Source of the DNA: Oscillospiraceae bacterium
GTDB lineage: Bacteria > Bacillota > Clostridia > Oscillospirales > CAG-272
Assembly: GCA_015063585.1 (NCBI GenBank)
Contig: SVTW01000015.1
Coordinates: forward strand, 1-38,506
Reading direction: 5' to 3'
DNA: 38,506 nucleotides
This document shows, one piece after another, positions 17,061 to 25,242 of this stretch. The position numbers and the translations under genes were made by a program. The notes under the pieces were generated by a model that ran no database searches, was not told the origin of the DNA, and saw only the letters and a program-made list of their open reading frames with translations. Position 1 is the stretch's first letter. Each line of letters starts with the position of its first letter.

Positions 17061-17639
17061 TCAAGATTTCTTTTTTGTATTGGTGTCAACAGGAGCTGCT
17101 TTGAAGAGCGCGGACAGCTTGAAATCGTGAATTCCCATCTGATATGCCAATGCACAGGTGAGAATTGCGGGAATAGGCAGGAGAAAATAAACCCACCAAT
17201 AGGAGTTGAGCGGCGCACCGCCAACGTGATTGGCAAGCAGACCTGTATACATGCCCTCAATAAGAAGTGCTGCGGGGGCGGAAACTCCGCCAATGTTGCT
17301 GATGAAGGACTTGGGAAGCAATGCCGCAAGCATAACGAAAATAGCAAGAAGGAAGTTAACACTGTTTGCGCAAAGTGAAATCAAAGCGCCTTTGGCAGGC
17401 ATTGCCTTCTTTTTGCCGCTTTCAACCGATACTTTATCGGCAAATCCGATCTCCCACGTCATTGTATAAAGCAAGAAAAGATAAAACAAAATTGCGGCAA
17501 TACTTGTTACGTTTCGCAACGTTGCGTTTTGTGCTTTACTTGCGGCGAGTACCAAAGCAAACCCAAATACAGCTGTTGCAAATTGATTTAAAAACATTTT
17601 GACCATATCATATGAATGGTCTTGCAGGAATTTTTTCAT
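17061..17639 (-). CDS. small membrane protein of unknown function
   Basis: A 192-residue protein I do not recognise. It has about four hydrophobic helices, at roughly 15-33, 43-65, 88-112 and 150-170, and a basic, polar C-terminal tail (VDTNTKKKS). No signal peptide or catalytic motif is seen. It is supported as a real gene by a good ribosome binding site (AAGGGAGC) before the ATG, a well-formed promoter, and a gene-free, convergent setting. It is transcribed alone, between the MATE gene and the recombinase gene. Function unknown. Confidence 0.75.
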   Translation of the reverse strand: MKKFLQDHSYDMVKMFLNQFATAVFGFALVLAASKAQNATLRNVTSIAAILFYLFLLYTMTWEIGFADKVSVESGKKKAMPAKGALISLCANSVNFLLAIFVMLAALLPKSFISNIGGVSAPAALLIEGMYTGLLANHVGGAPLNSYWWVYFLLPIPAILTCALAYQMGIHDFKLSALFKAAPVDTNTKKKS

Positions 17640-17674
17640 GAATAAGCTCCCTTGCGAAAAACATCTGTGCTAAT

Positions 17675-17703
17675 ATTATACTGAATTCCTATCAAAAAAG
17701 CAA
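17675..17703 (-). promoter_or_regulatory. sigma-A promoter of the small membrane protein gene
   Basis: On the minus strand TTGCTT (17698-17703) and TATAAT (17675-17680) with a 17-bp spacer, about 36 bases before the start codon. Confidence 0.7.
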
Positions 17704-17752
17704 CAGACTAACACAAAAGTTTACAATTTATCAACTAAAAAAACAATATCTA

Positions 17753-17761
17753 TGCTATAAT
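17753..17761 (+). promoter_or_regulatory. extended -10 promoter of the recombinase gene
   Basis: TGC followed by TATAAT (17756-17761) forms an extended -10 element. The expected -35 region is weak, as is usual for such promoters. Confidence 0.6.
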
Positions 17762-17793
17762 ATACTTACAGATCGCGAAAACGGAGGCTACTG

Positions 17794-18798
17794 ATGTCAA
17801 ATATTATTTCGGTTCATGAGTTTTCATCCTTGATTCAGGAATATGCATCCTACAAAAGCTCGATTCAAGGGTGCTCTAAAAAAACGGTTGAGGAATATCT
17901 GTTGGATCTGAGAACCTTTTTTCGATACTTGCTTGCGCGCGAGCGTGGCATTGATATGGATTCCGAGGATTTTCAAAAAATTGACGTCAGCGCGGTAGGG
18001 CTCGAGCGCCTTGGCAAGATCCGTGCCGAGGACCTGTATGATTTTATGTATTACGCAAATAATCAACGCGGTAATCAATGGTCAGCGCGCTCACGGAAGC
18101 TATCAGCCATTCGTTCGCTCTACAAATATCTTGTCAACAAATGCCATTACATCGAGTACAACCCCACCGCGGATATCGATTCTCCAAAGCCGAAAAAAAC
18201 GCTTCCCAAGGTGCTCACGCTTGATGAATCGCTCAAGCTTTTAGAGGCGATTGAGACCGACCGGGAATCCCCCTACCGTATCCGTGATTATGCAATCGTC
18301 ACGCTCTTTCTCAACTGCGGCATCCGTTTGTCCGAGCTTGTGGGAATCAATCTCTCCGACATTGATTCGGGGCTCCTTTCGATGCGCGTTACGGGCAAAG
18401 GCAACAAGGAACGAATTGTTTATCTCAACGACGCATGTCAATCGGCGCTGCGCGAATATCTTGCGATTCGGCGCGGACCCAAATATGCGCAAGTGCAAAA
18501 TAAAGCTCTTTTTCTGAGTCGTTTGGATCAGCGGATCAGCGTTAAAACCGTACAAGCTATGGTTTATAAATATCTTCGCCTCGCGGGGCTGGAATCCAAG
18601 CATTATTCGGTACACAAACTACGCCATACCGCCGCTACGCTGATGTATCAATCGGGGCACGTAGATGTGCGCGTACTCAAAGAGATTCTCGGACATGAGC
18701 AGCTCAATACAACGCAGATCTATACCCATGTCAGCAATCGCGATATGGAACAGGCAATGACGCAAAATCCTTTGGCAAAGAAAAAAAGAAAAACCTGA
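17794..18798 (+). CDS. XerC/XerD-type tyrosine recombinase
   Basis: A 334-residue site-specific recombinase with the SAM-like core-binding domain at about 5-120 and the catalytic domain at about 140-320. All catalytic residues are present: Arg178 (GIRLSEL), Lys202 (TGKGNKER), His274 and Arg277 (HKLRHT), His301 (LGHEQ) and nucleophile Tyr310 (IYTHVS). Length and motifs fit the housekeeping Xer enzymes that resolve chromosome dimers, though a phage-type role cannot be excluded. It is slightly longer than typical XerC/D (about 300), with extra residues at about 50-75. No excisionase, attachment site or phage gene is near. It has its own promoter and terminator. Confidence 0.88.
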   Translation: MSNIISVHEFSSLIQEYASYKSSIQGCSKKTVEEYLLDLRTFFRYLLARERGIDMDSEDFQKIDVSAVGLERLGKIRAEDLYDFMYYANNQRGNQWSARSRKLSAIRSLYKYLVNKCHYIEYNPTADIDSPKPKKTLPKVLTLDESLKLLEAIETDRESPYRIRDYAIVTLFLNCGIRLSELVGINLSDIDSGLLSMRVTGKGNKERIVYLNDACQSALREYLAIRRGPKYAQVQNKALFLSRLDQRISVKTVQAMVYKYLRLAGLESKHYSVHKLRHTAATLMYQSGHVDVRVLKEILGHEQLNTTQIYTHVSNRDMEQAMTQNPLAKKKRKT

Positions 18799-18831
18799 TT
18801 TTGCCGTTTGGGTCACTCGAAATAAAAGAAC

Positions 18832-18864
18832 AAAAAACACTTCCTATATCAAGAAGTGTTTTTT
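18832..18864. terminator. bidirectional terminator between recombinase and LysR genes
   Basis: Arms AAAAAACACTTC and GAAGTGTTTTTT around a nine-base loop. A run on one side and T run on the other serve both the plus-strand recombinase gene and the minus-strand LysR gene. Confidence 0.9.
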
Positions 18865-18870
18865 GTTGTT

Positions 18871-19785
18871 TTATTTTCCGACCTTAGCAACCTCGTCAAT
18901 AAAACGACGGTCAAGATCGGTCAGGCGGTAACCCTTACGGTAAATCAGGACGTCCCGATATACCTTTGCGCTGGCACGGCAAGGCAAGGATACAAGGTGA
19001 TATTTCTCCAAAATTTCCTCCGGTACGGGAGATACCCACATGAAGGAGAATGGGAGCTTTTCAAGAAGCTCAAATTGGCTTCCACGCTCAAAAACGAAGA
19101 TCCGTTTATCGACAAATTCCGAAAGCTCGGCTTTTTTTACGTCGATCATGGGGAGTGACGGAACGTATGGGTCCCCGTGTGTAATTTCGATATAGTCGGC
19201 AAGATCCTCAAGCTGAATGACCTTTTGCTTTGCAAGAGGAGACTGATCGGACGCCAAAAGCATATACGAAAACTCGGTTAAAAGCTCATGCTCCAAATTT
19301 TTCTCCTCAAACATATTCAGGTAATAGCGGTCAAATGAGGTTTGATAACGGACAATACCGAGATTATACTGTTCCTTGAGTATGTTATTGATGGTGCGGC
19401 TGGAATTGGTTTCCTTGTAAAAAATTTCCGCAGGAGAATCCAACGAAATTCCTTGCGCAAAGTTTGCGAATGCCGCTGAAATATAGCTGGATCGCGGTAC
19501 ACACACCGAAAGCTTTTGTTTGTGTACCTTTCCGTTTCGGTAGATTTCCTCCACCTCGTCGACCTGTGAAAGAATTTGCTTTGCGTATTGCAAAAATTCC
19601 TCACCGTCCGGAGTAACGGAAATGCCCTTTGAGGTGCGGGAAAAAATTGTGATTCCCAATGATTCCTCTAATTCCTTGATTGCGCGGCTCAGATTCGGTT
19701 GCCCCATGTAAAGGTTCTCCGCCGCCTTGCTGATTGACTTTGTTTTTTCTACTTCAACCGCATATTTCAGATGGATCAGATTCAT
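18871..19785 (-). CDS. LysR-family transcriptional regulator
   Basis: A 304-residue LysR-type regulator. The N-terminal winged helix-turn-helix (1-60) reads SISKAAENLYMGQPNLSRAIKELEESLG and continues with the family FSRTSKGISVTPDG. The rest is the two-lobed effector-binding domain, in which no ligand motif is recognisable. AGAGGTGA precedes the ATG. It lies 52 bp after the epimerase gene on the same strand, so it is probably the last gene of that unit. LysR regulators often control a divergent neighbour, but here there is none. Target unknown. Confidence 0.92.
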   Translation of the reverse strand: MNLIHLKYAVEVEKTKSISKAAENLYMGQPNLSRAIKELEESLGITIFSRTSKGISVTPDGEEFLQYAKQILSQVDEVEEIYRNGKVHKQKLSVCVPRSSYISAAFANFAQGISLDSPAEIFYKETNSSRTINNILKEQYNLGIVRYQTSFDRYYLNMFEEKNLEHELLTEFSYMLLASDQSPLAKQKVIQLEDLADYIEITHGDPYVPSLPMIDVKKAELSEFVDKRIFVFERGSQFELLEKLPFSFMWVSPVPEEILEKYHLVSLPCRASAKVYRDVLIYRKGYRLTDLDRRFIDEVAKVGK

Positions 19786-19837
19786 ATTTTCACCTCTGTT
19801 TTTTTGAGTTTCCTTGCATTTTCCATAAAAAGTTGGA

Positions 19838-20938
19838 TCAGATCCGCATCAAAACATCTGCGATGCGAATGCTTGCGTTCCCGTCTCCGTAAATGGCGGA
19901 CGGACGTTTCATCATTTCGTAATCAACCGATTTTGGGGAAAGCAGTTTTTTGGTCAGTTCATAAATGCCCTGCTCCGAACAGCCCGCAAGCTTTAAAACA
20001 CCCGAACGCATGCCCTCTGTTCGTTCCGAAGAATAGCGCATCACAACCGTTGGGATTCCAAGCACCGAAGCCTCCTCCTGAATGCCTCCGCTATCGGTCA
20101 GGATCAAATAGGCACGCGAGAGTAAGTGATGAAAACTGACAATTTCGGGCGGTTCGATCATACGGATACGCGGCACCCCCTTTAATATGTCAATTGCCGC
20201 TCGCCGCACCTCCGGATTATGATGGACCGGATAGTAAACGATCAGATCGGGAGTCTCCTCCACGATACGGCGCAACGCACGGAGCATTCCGCACAGCCGC
20301 TCTCCAATGCTTTCCTTTCGGTGCGCGGTGAACAACAGCATACGCTTATCCGACGGTAAATTCCAATCCGAAAAAGGGCGCTTCCCCGTCAACGTCAACC
20401 GCATTGCATCAACAACCGTATTGCCTGTGATATAAATGCGTGATTCGTGCTTTCCCTCTCGCAAAAGATTTCTTTTTGCGGTTACCGTTGGCGCAAAATG
20501 ATAGTCCGTCATCAAAGAAATGGCCTGCCTGTGAAATTCCTCGGGAAAAGGATCATGCATATGATAGGTACGCAGACCTGCCTCCACGTGTCCGATCGGA
20601 ATTTTGCGATGAAAAGCCGCGAGCGCGGCTGAAAAAGCCGAGGTGGTATCGCCCTGGACCAAAACAAACTCGGGAGATTCCGCATCCAGAATTTCATCCA
20701 TGCGGCGCAAAATCCGTCCTGTCAGATCCGATGCGGTTTGACCGGTCCGCATTGCGTCCAGATCAAAATCCGGTTTGACCGAAAAAGCCTCCAACGCGCT
20801 GTCAAGCATTGCGCGGTGCTGTCCCGTCGAGCAAACCAGCACATCAAACACCGTGTTCCGTCGCTTCAATTCCAAAACAAGCGGACAAAGCTTGATCGCT
20901 TCAGGGCGTGTTCCCATTACGACCATGACCTTTTTCAT
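19838..20938 (-). CDS. wecB: UDP-N-acetylglucosamine 2-epimerase (non-hydrolysing)
   Basis: A 366-residue enzyme that interconverts UDP-GlcNAc and UDP-ManNAc, feeding ManNAc into teichoic acid linkage units or surface polysaccharide. Family motifs: GTRPEAIKL at the N-terminus, STGQH (37-41), QGDTTS with Asp97, GHVEAGLRT with Glu119, PEEFHRQ and the C-terminal TDSGGIQEEA nucleotide-binding block. Full length. AAGGAGG precedes the ATG. In Firmicutes the gene is also called mnaA. Neighbouring cell-wall genes such as tagA are not in the window. Confidence 0.95.
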   Translation of the reverse strand: MKKVMVVMGTRPEAIKLCPLVLELKRRNTVFDVLVCSTGQHRAMLDSALEAFSVKPDFDLDAMRTGQTASDLTGRILRRMDEILDAESPEFVLVQGDTTSAFSAALAAFHRKIPIGHVEAGLRTYHMHDPFPEEFHRQAISLMTDYHFAPTVTAKRNLLREGKHESRIYITGNTVVDAMRLTLTGKRPFSDWNLPSDKRMLLFTAHRKESIGERLCGMLRALRRIVEETPDLIVYYPVHHNPEVRRAAIDILKGVPRIRMIEPPEIVSFHHLLSRAYLILTDSGGIQEEASVLGIPTVVMRYSSERTEGMRSGVLKLAGCSEQGIYELTKKLLSPKSVDYEMMKRPSAIYGDGNASIRIADVLMRI

Positions 20939-20955
20939 GTATTCGCCTCCTTACT

Positions 20956-20983
20956 ATCATACAACTGCTAAATTGTACGACAA
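20956..20983 (-). promoter_or_regulatory. possible promoter of wecB
   Basis: On the minus strand TTGTCG (20978-20983) and TATGAT (20956-20961) with a 16-bp spacer, just before the ribosome binding site of wecB. Weak match; wecB could instead be read from the promoter before the phosphofructokinase gene, as no terminator lies between. Confidence 0.3.
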
Positions 20984-21020
20984 AAGAAGCACATTTAGAA
21001 CGTTTAAATGGGAGGCGCGC

Positions 21021-21779
21021 TTACTTTTTTTGTTGCTTACACCAGATCTTCATTACAAGCTTATGCGGCAGGAGTTTAGTAAAGAAAACCTGGGTACGAA
21101 CCGAAAAGCCGCATATTGAAACATCTTTTCCGCGCTTCATATCGCGTAATGCACGCGTGATAACCTCCTCGGGCGTGAAGAATTTATTATAATAAGTAAT
21201 GGTATCGTCGGTAACGGCGTGATCAAAGAACTCTGTCTTGACCCAGCCCGGGCATACCGCCATCATACGGATCCCACGCCCCTTCAGCTCCACGTTAAGC
21301 GCGCGGCTAAAGGAAAGCACAAAAGCTTTGGTGGCTCCGTAAACGCAAATATAAGGAACCGGCTGGAAGGAAGAAAGCGAATCCAACTGATAAACCTCAC
21401 TGCCCCGCGTCAGATACGGCAGAGTTGCATAGGTCATACCAACGTATGCCTTACAGTTCAAATCGATCATGCGATTCATATCCTCAAGGGTCATATCCGA
21501 AAACGTTCCGAATTTTCCAATGCCGCTTGCATTTACCAAAACCGACACCTCTGGCTTTTCTTCCTCCAGAAGACGGCGGTAGGTCTCAATGCTCTCATCC
21601 TTTGTGAGGTCAAGAGAGAGCGGACGGATCGGCGTTGTAACTTCCTCTCGCAAGGCTTCCAAGCGCTCGGTTCGGCGCGCGATGACCCAAATTTCGTCAA
21701 ACTGTTTTTCGCGGCTGAGCTGAAGAACAAATTCGCGCCCCATTCCCGAGGAAGCGCCTGTAATAACTGCGATTTTCAT
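21021..21779 (-). CDS. short-chain dehydrogenase/reductase
   Basis: A 252-residue classical SDR enzyme. The dinucleotide-binding motif is TGASSGMG (7-14), and LVNASGIG (81-88) stands for the usual NNAG. The catalytic triad is Ser134, Tyr147 and Lys151 (YGATK). NAD(P)-dependent oxidation or reduction of an alcohol or carbonyl is expected, but the substrate cannot be inferred. It starts 30 bp after the phosphofructokinase gene and is probably cotranscribed. The C-terminus is very basic (WCKQQKK). Confidence 0.9.
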   Translation of the reverse strand: MKIAVITGASSGMGREFVLQLSREKQFDEIWVIARRTERLEALREEVTTPIRPLSLDLTKDESIETYRRLLEEEKPEVSVLVNASGIGKFGTFSDMTLEDMNRMIDLNCKAYVGMTYATLPYLTRGSEVYQLDSLSSFQPVPYICVYGATKAFVLSFSRALNVELKGRGIRMMAVCPGWVKTEFFDHAVTDDTITYYNKFFTPEEVITRALRDMKRGKDVSICGFSVRTQVFFTKLLPHKLVMKIWCKQQKK

Positions 21780-21809
21780 GTTTCGATCTCCAATCTTTTT
21801 ATTGCTGTT

Positions 21810-23051
21810 TTAAAAAACAAAGTGCATTGGTAACCCGTTTACAAACTTACTTCCCATCTCGCCTTGAATCAGCGGAGCAATATAATCACAGCAAGCGTCT
21901 GTAATATGGTTTCCTTCTGAATTGATATATGGATCCTCCATGTTTTTAACACGGTTGGCGACCCCAGCGGCAGCAACGCAACCGATTTCAATGCGATAAG
22001 GTTGATTGCTACAGCGGATAATGGTCAGCATCGCCGAAGTAATACCTTTGATTGCCGCAAAAACAACCGCGGAACGTCCGATTTGAATGGATTCCGTTAT
22101 GTCCGTTTTGGACAACAGATGTGCCGCGCAGCGTTGCGGAAGATTCAGCTCCACCGAGCGGACCTTACATCCGATCTCGCGTCGTATCAGCATTTCAAGC
22201 ACCTTTCCTGTGCCCGACAAACGCAAGTGGCCGTATTCATCTCTTGGCTCACCGCTCTCGCTTTCGCTGACATAGCAACCATTTGCATAGCGCAAACCTT
22301 CAGAAACCGCTACCACAACGTTTGGATGGTCCTCTAACACCCGTTTGACATCGGATAAAAATTGTGTATTGGAAAAGCTTCTTTCGGGAAGATAGACAAG
22401 ATCGGGTTCAATGCCGTTGATCTTTCTGCCAACCGCTGAGGCGGCAGTCAGCCAACCCGAATCCCTTCCCATAATTTCAATGATCGTAACAGCAGGAATG
22501 CGGTAAACCGCGCAATCACGAATGATTTCCTGCGTAGCAACGGCAACGTATTTCGCTGCCGAACCGTAGCCGGGAGTGTGGTCTGTTTCCATTAAATCGT
22601 TGTCAATTGTCTTGGGGATTCCCAAGATAACAATGTCCTCTCCTTTGGAACGTGCATACTCCGAAAGCTTTGCAACGGTATCCATCGAATCGTTTCCGCC
22701 AATATAGAAAAAATAGCGGATGTCATATTTCCGAAAAATCGAAAATATGCGATCGTAAATCCCATCGCCGGAATGGGGATCGGGTAATCGCTTTCGACAG
22801 GAGCCAAGCGCCGATGCCGGTGTTCGTTCCAGCAGTTCAAGCTTGTCCTCATCGTCGAAGCATTCCGTCAGGTTTATCAATTCCTCCCTCAGGAATCCCT
22901 CCACTCCGTTTCGCATGCCGTAAAGCGTTTGAATCACGCCTCCGTGCACACCTTCTCTCACGCCGCGTATCACTCCCGAAAGAGTGGCATTAATTGCCGC
23001 CGTGGGCCCTCCACTTTGTCCCACGATCGCATTGCCGAGCTTTTGGTTCAT
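21810..23051 (-). CDS. pfp: pyrophosphate-dependent 6-phosphofructokinase
   Basis: A 413-residue member of the PFK-A superfamily, making fructose 1,6-bisphosphate. Two positions mark the PPi-using type: Asp121 in GGNDS, where ATP enzymes have Gly, and Lys147 in PKTIDND, where ATP enzymes have Gly. Other motifs are GQSGGPTAAIN (11-21), the catalytic TIDND, and MGRDSGWLT for sugar phosphate binding. The length fits the long PPi-type clade. With PPi as phosphate donor the step is reversible and saves ATP, which is common in fermenting Clostridia. GAAAGGA lies before the ATG and a clear promoter precedes the gene. Confidence 0.93.
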   Translation of the reverse strand: MNQKLGNAIVGQSGGPTAAINATLSGVIRGVREGVHGGVIQTLYGMRNGVEGFLREELINLTECFDDEDKLELLERTPASALGSCRKRLPDPHSGDGIYDRIFSIFRKYDIRYFFYIGGNDSMDTVAKLSEYARSKGEDIVILGIPKTIDNDLMETDHTPGYGSAAKYVAVATQEIIRDCAVYRIPAVTIIEIMGRDSGWLTAASAVGRKINGIEPDLVYLPERSFSNTQFLSDVKRVLEDHPNVVVAVSEGLRYANGCYVSESESGEPRDEYGHLRLSGTGKVLEMLIRREIGCKVRSVELNLPQRCAAHLLSKTDITESIQIGRSAVVFAAIKGITSAMLTIIRCSNQPYRIEIGCVAAAGVANRVKNMEDPYINSEGNHITDACCDYIAPLIQGEMGSKFVNGLPMHFVF

Positions 23052-23095
23052 TATTCTGTTTTCCTTTCTTTGGTCATTCTTTTTCGACCATTTTT

Positions 23096-23125
23096 ATTAT
23101 ATCATATTTTGCCCTTTTCTGTCAA
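23096..23125 (-). promoter_or_regulatory. sigma-A promoter of the pfp operon
   Basis: On the minus strand TTGACA (23120-23125) and TATAAT (23096-23101) with an 18-bp spacer. A short inverted repeat, TGGTC-N10-GACCA (23071-23090), lies in the leader between promoter and ribosome binding site. Confidence 0.85.
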
Positions 23126-23188
23126 CAAAAAAACCTATTTTTTAATTTTTTAGAAAATTGCGTACAGGCAAAGAATCGGAATCCACCT

Positions 23189-23196
23189 CATATAAT
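23189..23196 (+). promoter_or_regulatory. possible sporulation-type -10 element of sigK
   Basis: CATATAAT lies 25 bases before the sigK start. It resembles the -10 element of sigma-E/sigma-K promoters (CATA-N-rich-T) as well as TATAAT, and no sigma-A -35 box is found at 16-18 bp. A mother-cell sigma factor may therefore read this gene. Confidence 0.4.
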
Positions 23197-23221
23197 AAAG
23201 AAAAAAACGGAGGAAACCGCT

Positions 23222-23911
23222 ATGCTTGTTACCCTTTTTTCTTTGATGACGCGCGTTTTACATCTTGTTCTTGGAATTGAAACACCGCAAAATTTCCCAC
23301 CTCCTCTCCCACCGGAGCAGGAGCACGAATGTTTTCTTAAGGCGGAGGGCGGCGATGAGGAAGCCCGACAAAAGCTGATCCTGCACAACTTAAGGCTTGT
23401 TTCACACATCGTGAGAAAATATTATTCCACGGCAAGGAATCCGGAGGATCTTGTGTCGATCGGAACGATCGGTCTTGTAAAAGCAGTTGACACCTTCAAC
23501 GTCCGAAACGGAGCGCGCTTTGCAACCTATGGCGCAAAGTGTATTCAAAATGAAATCCTGATGTATTTTCGTTCGCAAAAAAAGCTTGTATCCGAAATAT
23601 CGATCAACGAAACGATCGATATTGATCGCGACGGCAATCCACTGACCTATATTGACGTGATTTGCAGTGAGGAAGACATTGCCGAGGAGGTGGATAAAAA
23701 AATGATGACGGGCAGAATGCTGCATTTTATGGACGTAACGCTTACACAAAGAGAACGCTGTATTTTAATGATGCGATACGGCTTATACGGCACGAAAATG
23801 AAAACGCAACGCGAAATTGCTGCCGCCTTGCATATCTCCAGATCCTACGTTTCACGCCTGGAGAAAAGCGCCATTGAAAAATTACGCGTGGCGATGAATC
23901 TTCCACAGTAA
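23222..23911 (+). CDS. sigK: sporulation sigma factor, SigK type
   Basis: A 229-residue sigma-70 family protein. A hydrophobic N-terminal stretch (about 1-18), followed by FPPPLPPEQE, is the membrane-bound pro-sequence seen in sigma-K and sigma-E. Region 2 shows HNLRLVSHIVRKYY, EDLVSIGTIGLVKAVDTF and ATYGAKCIQNEILMYFRS; region 4 ends with KTQREIAAALHISRSYVSRLEKSAI. Region 2 and 4 blocks fit sigma-K best, while IDRDGNPLTYIDV resembles sigma-E; the absence of spoIIGA and sigG neighbours favours sigma-K, the late mother-cell factor. CGGAGG precedes the ATG. The gene is uninterrupted by a skin element. A longer upstream reading (from 22994) would cross the divergent promoter and is not credible. 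Confidence 0.85.
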   Translation: MLVTLFSLMTRVLHLVLGIETPQNFPPPLPPEQEHECFLKAEGGDEEARQKLILHNLRLVSHIVRKYYSTARNPEDLVSIGTIGLVKAVDTFNVRNGARFATYGAKCIQNEILMYFRSQKKLVSEISINETIDIDRDGNPLTYIDVICSEEDIAEEVDKKMMTGRMLHFMDVTLTQRERCILMMRYGLYGTKMKTQREIAAALHISRSYVSRLEKSAIEKLRVAMNLPQ

Positions 23912-23939
23912 CCGAAGATTGTTTTTTTGAGGAAATACC

Positions 23940-23968
23940 TTGCATTTTTCGGCATCTTCTGCTATAAT
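23940..23968 (+). promoter_or_regulatory. sigma-A promoter of the trmB operon
   Basis: TTGCAT (23940-23945) and TATAAT (23963-23968) with a 17-bp spacer, about 35 bases before trmB. Confidence 0.82.
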
Positions 23969-24003
23969 AAGGAATATAAAAGACGAGAGGACTTACCGAA
24001 GCT

Positions 24004-24651
24004 ATGAGAATGAGAAGAAAAAAACACGGAGCGGAACGAATTGCGGCATGCTCTGAAATTTTGATTAAAATTCCCGAGAATCTTCCAACCGATCCAAACG
24101 GATTTTTTTCGGTCAATCGACCGCTCCATTTGGAGATCGGTTGCGGAAAAGGTGATTTTGCAGTTGGAATGGCTGCAAAATATTCTGATACAAACTTTAT
24201 CGCAATGGAGCGTGTTCCCGACGTTGCCTGCTTGGCGCTTGAAAAAGCCATGCGCGCATCGGATAATCGAAACGACAACCTGCGCTTTATAATCGGTGAC
24301 GCAAAAAATTTGACAGAATGGTTCCCCGCACACGCCATTGACTGTATTTATCTTAACTTCAGCGATCCATGGCCCAAAAAAGGATATGCAAAACGTCGAT
24401 TGACCCACAAAGGCTTTTTGGAGCTTTACCGCACGCTGTTGGTTCCCAACGGACTGTTGCGGCTCAAAACCGACAACGAAGGCTTGTTTGATTTTAGCTT
24501 GGAACAGTTTGCCGAGTGCGGATTAACGGTGGAGTGGCAAACGAGGGATCTGCATCATTCTGAAAAAAACGATGAAAATATCATGACGGAATACGAGCGA
24601 AATTTCTCCCAGAAGGGTCAGGTCATCTATTCCGCGTGGGTTCGTTTTTAA
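24004..24651 (+). CDS. trmB: tRNA (guanine-46-N7)-methyltransferase
   Basis: A 215-residue SAM-dependent enzyme that methylates N7 of G46 in the tRNA variable loop. The SAM motif is EIGCGKG (44-50), with Glu69 (AMERV) binding the ribose. The family signature NFSDPWPKKGYAKRRLTH carries the catalytic and tRNA-binding residues. Full length for bacterial TrmB. GAGAGGA lies somewhat far before the ATG; an in-frame ATG at 24010 is an alternative start. First gene of a unit with a nitroreductase-like gene and truB. Confidence 0.96.
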   Translation: MRMRRKKHGAERIAACSEILIKIPENLPTDPNGFFSVNRPLHLEIGCGKGDFAVGMAAKYSDTNFIAMERVPDVACLALEKAMRASDNRNDNLRFIIGDAKNLTEWFPAHAIDCIYLNFSDPWPKKGYAKRRLTHKGFLELYRTLLVPNGLLRLKTDNEGLFDFSLEQFAECGLTVEWQTRDLHHSEKNDENIMTEYERNFSQKGQVIYSAWVRF

Positions 24652-24666
24652 AAAAGGAGGGGCAAT

Positions 24667-25242
24667 ATGCTAAAGGATTTGATACGCGCGTCCAGAAGTT
24701 ATCGAAGCTTTGATCCAACCGTTAAAATTTCAACCGAGCAATTGCTCGATTGGGTGGATCATGCGCGACTCTCCCCTTCCAGCATCAATTTACAGATGCT
24801 GAAATTTCGACTTGTTACCGATGAGGACGAATGTAACGGTATGCTTCAAAATACACGTTGGGCAGGAAAGATCAAGGACATAACACTCCCCCCAAAGGGG
24901 CATGCGCCTGTGGCTTATATTGTAATTTGCAGCGATGCCCACGTGATCGGCACTGCCGAAAAATTTCAGAAAGATGTGGGGATCTGCGCGCAGTCGATCA
25001 TGCTCGCCGTTGCGGAAGCAGGGTTTGGCGGCTGTATGATCGGATCATTTACGCCAACGGAGCTCGCAAGCCTGCTCTCCCTCCCCGACGGAGTGCTGCC
25101 TCAGCTTGTTCTTGCGCTTGGAAAGCCCGATGAGCGAGTGGAAATTACCAACGCATCAGAAGACGGTTCCGTTACATATTTCCGTGAAAACGGCATTCAC
25201 TACGTACAAAAAAGAGATTTGAAGGATCTGATACTCAAATGA
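24667..25242 (+). CDS. nitroreductase-family FMN protein
   Basis: A 191-residue flavoprotein of the nitroreductase superfamily. The N-terminal ASRSYRSFD (8-16) holds the arginines that grip the FMN phosphate, and SPSSINLQ (36-43) is the family cofactor motif. The segment AEAGFGGCMIGSF is the second FMN-contact region. Such enzymes reduce nitro groups, quinones or enones with NAD(P)H; the real substrate is unknown. AAGGAGG precedes the ATG, 15 bp after trmB, and the stop overlaps the truB start (ATGA). Confidence 0.9.
   Translation: MLKDLIRASRSYRSFDPTVKISTEQLLDWVDHARLSPSSINLQMLKFRLVTDEDECNGMLQNTRWAGKIKDITLPPKGHAPVAYIVICSDAHVIGTAEKFQKDVGICAQSIMLAVAEAGFGGCMIGSFTPTELASLLSLPDGVLPQLVLALGKPDERVEITNASEDGSVTYFRENGIHYVQKRDLKDLILK

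Noticed and set aside
17794-18798. Integrase of a mobile element
   Set aside because: No attachment-site repeats, excisionase or phage genes flank it; length and motifs fit a chromosomal Xer recombinase.
22994-23221. N-terminal extension of the SigK-type protein
   Set aside because: It would run through the divergent pfp promoter and the sigK leader; the ATG at 23222 has a strong ribosome binding site.
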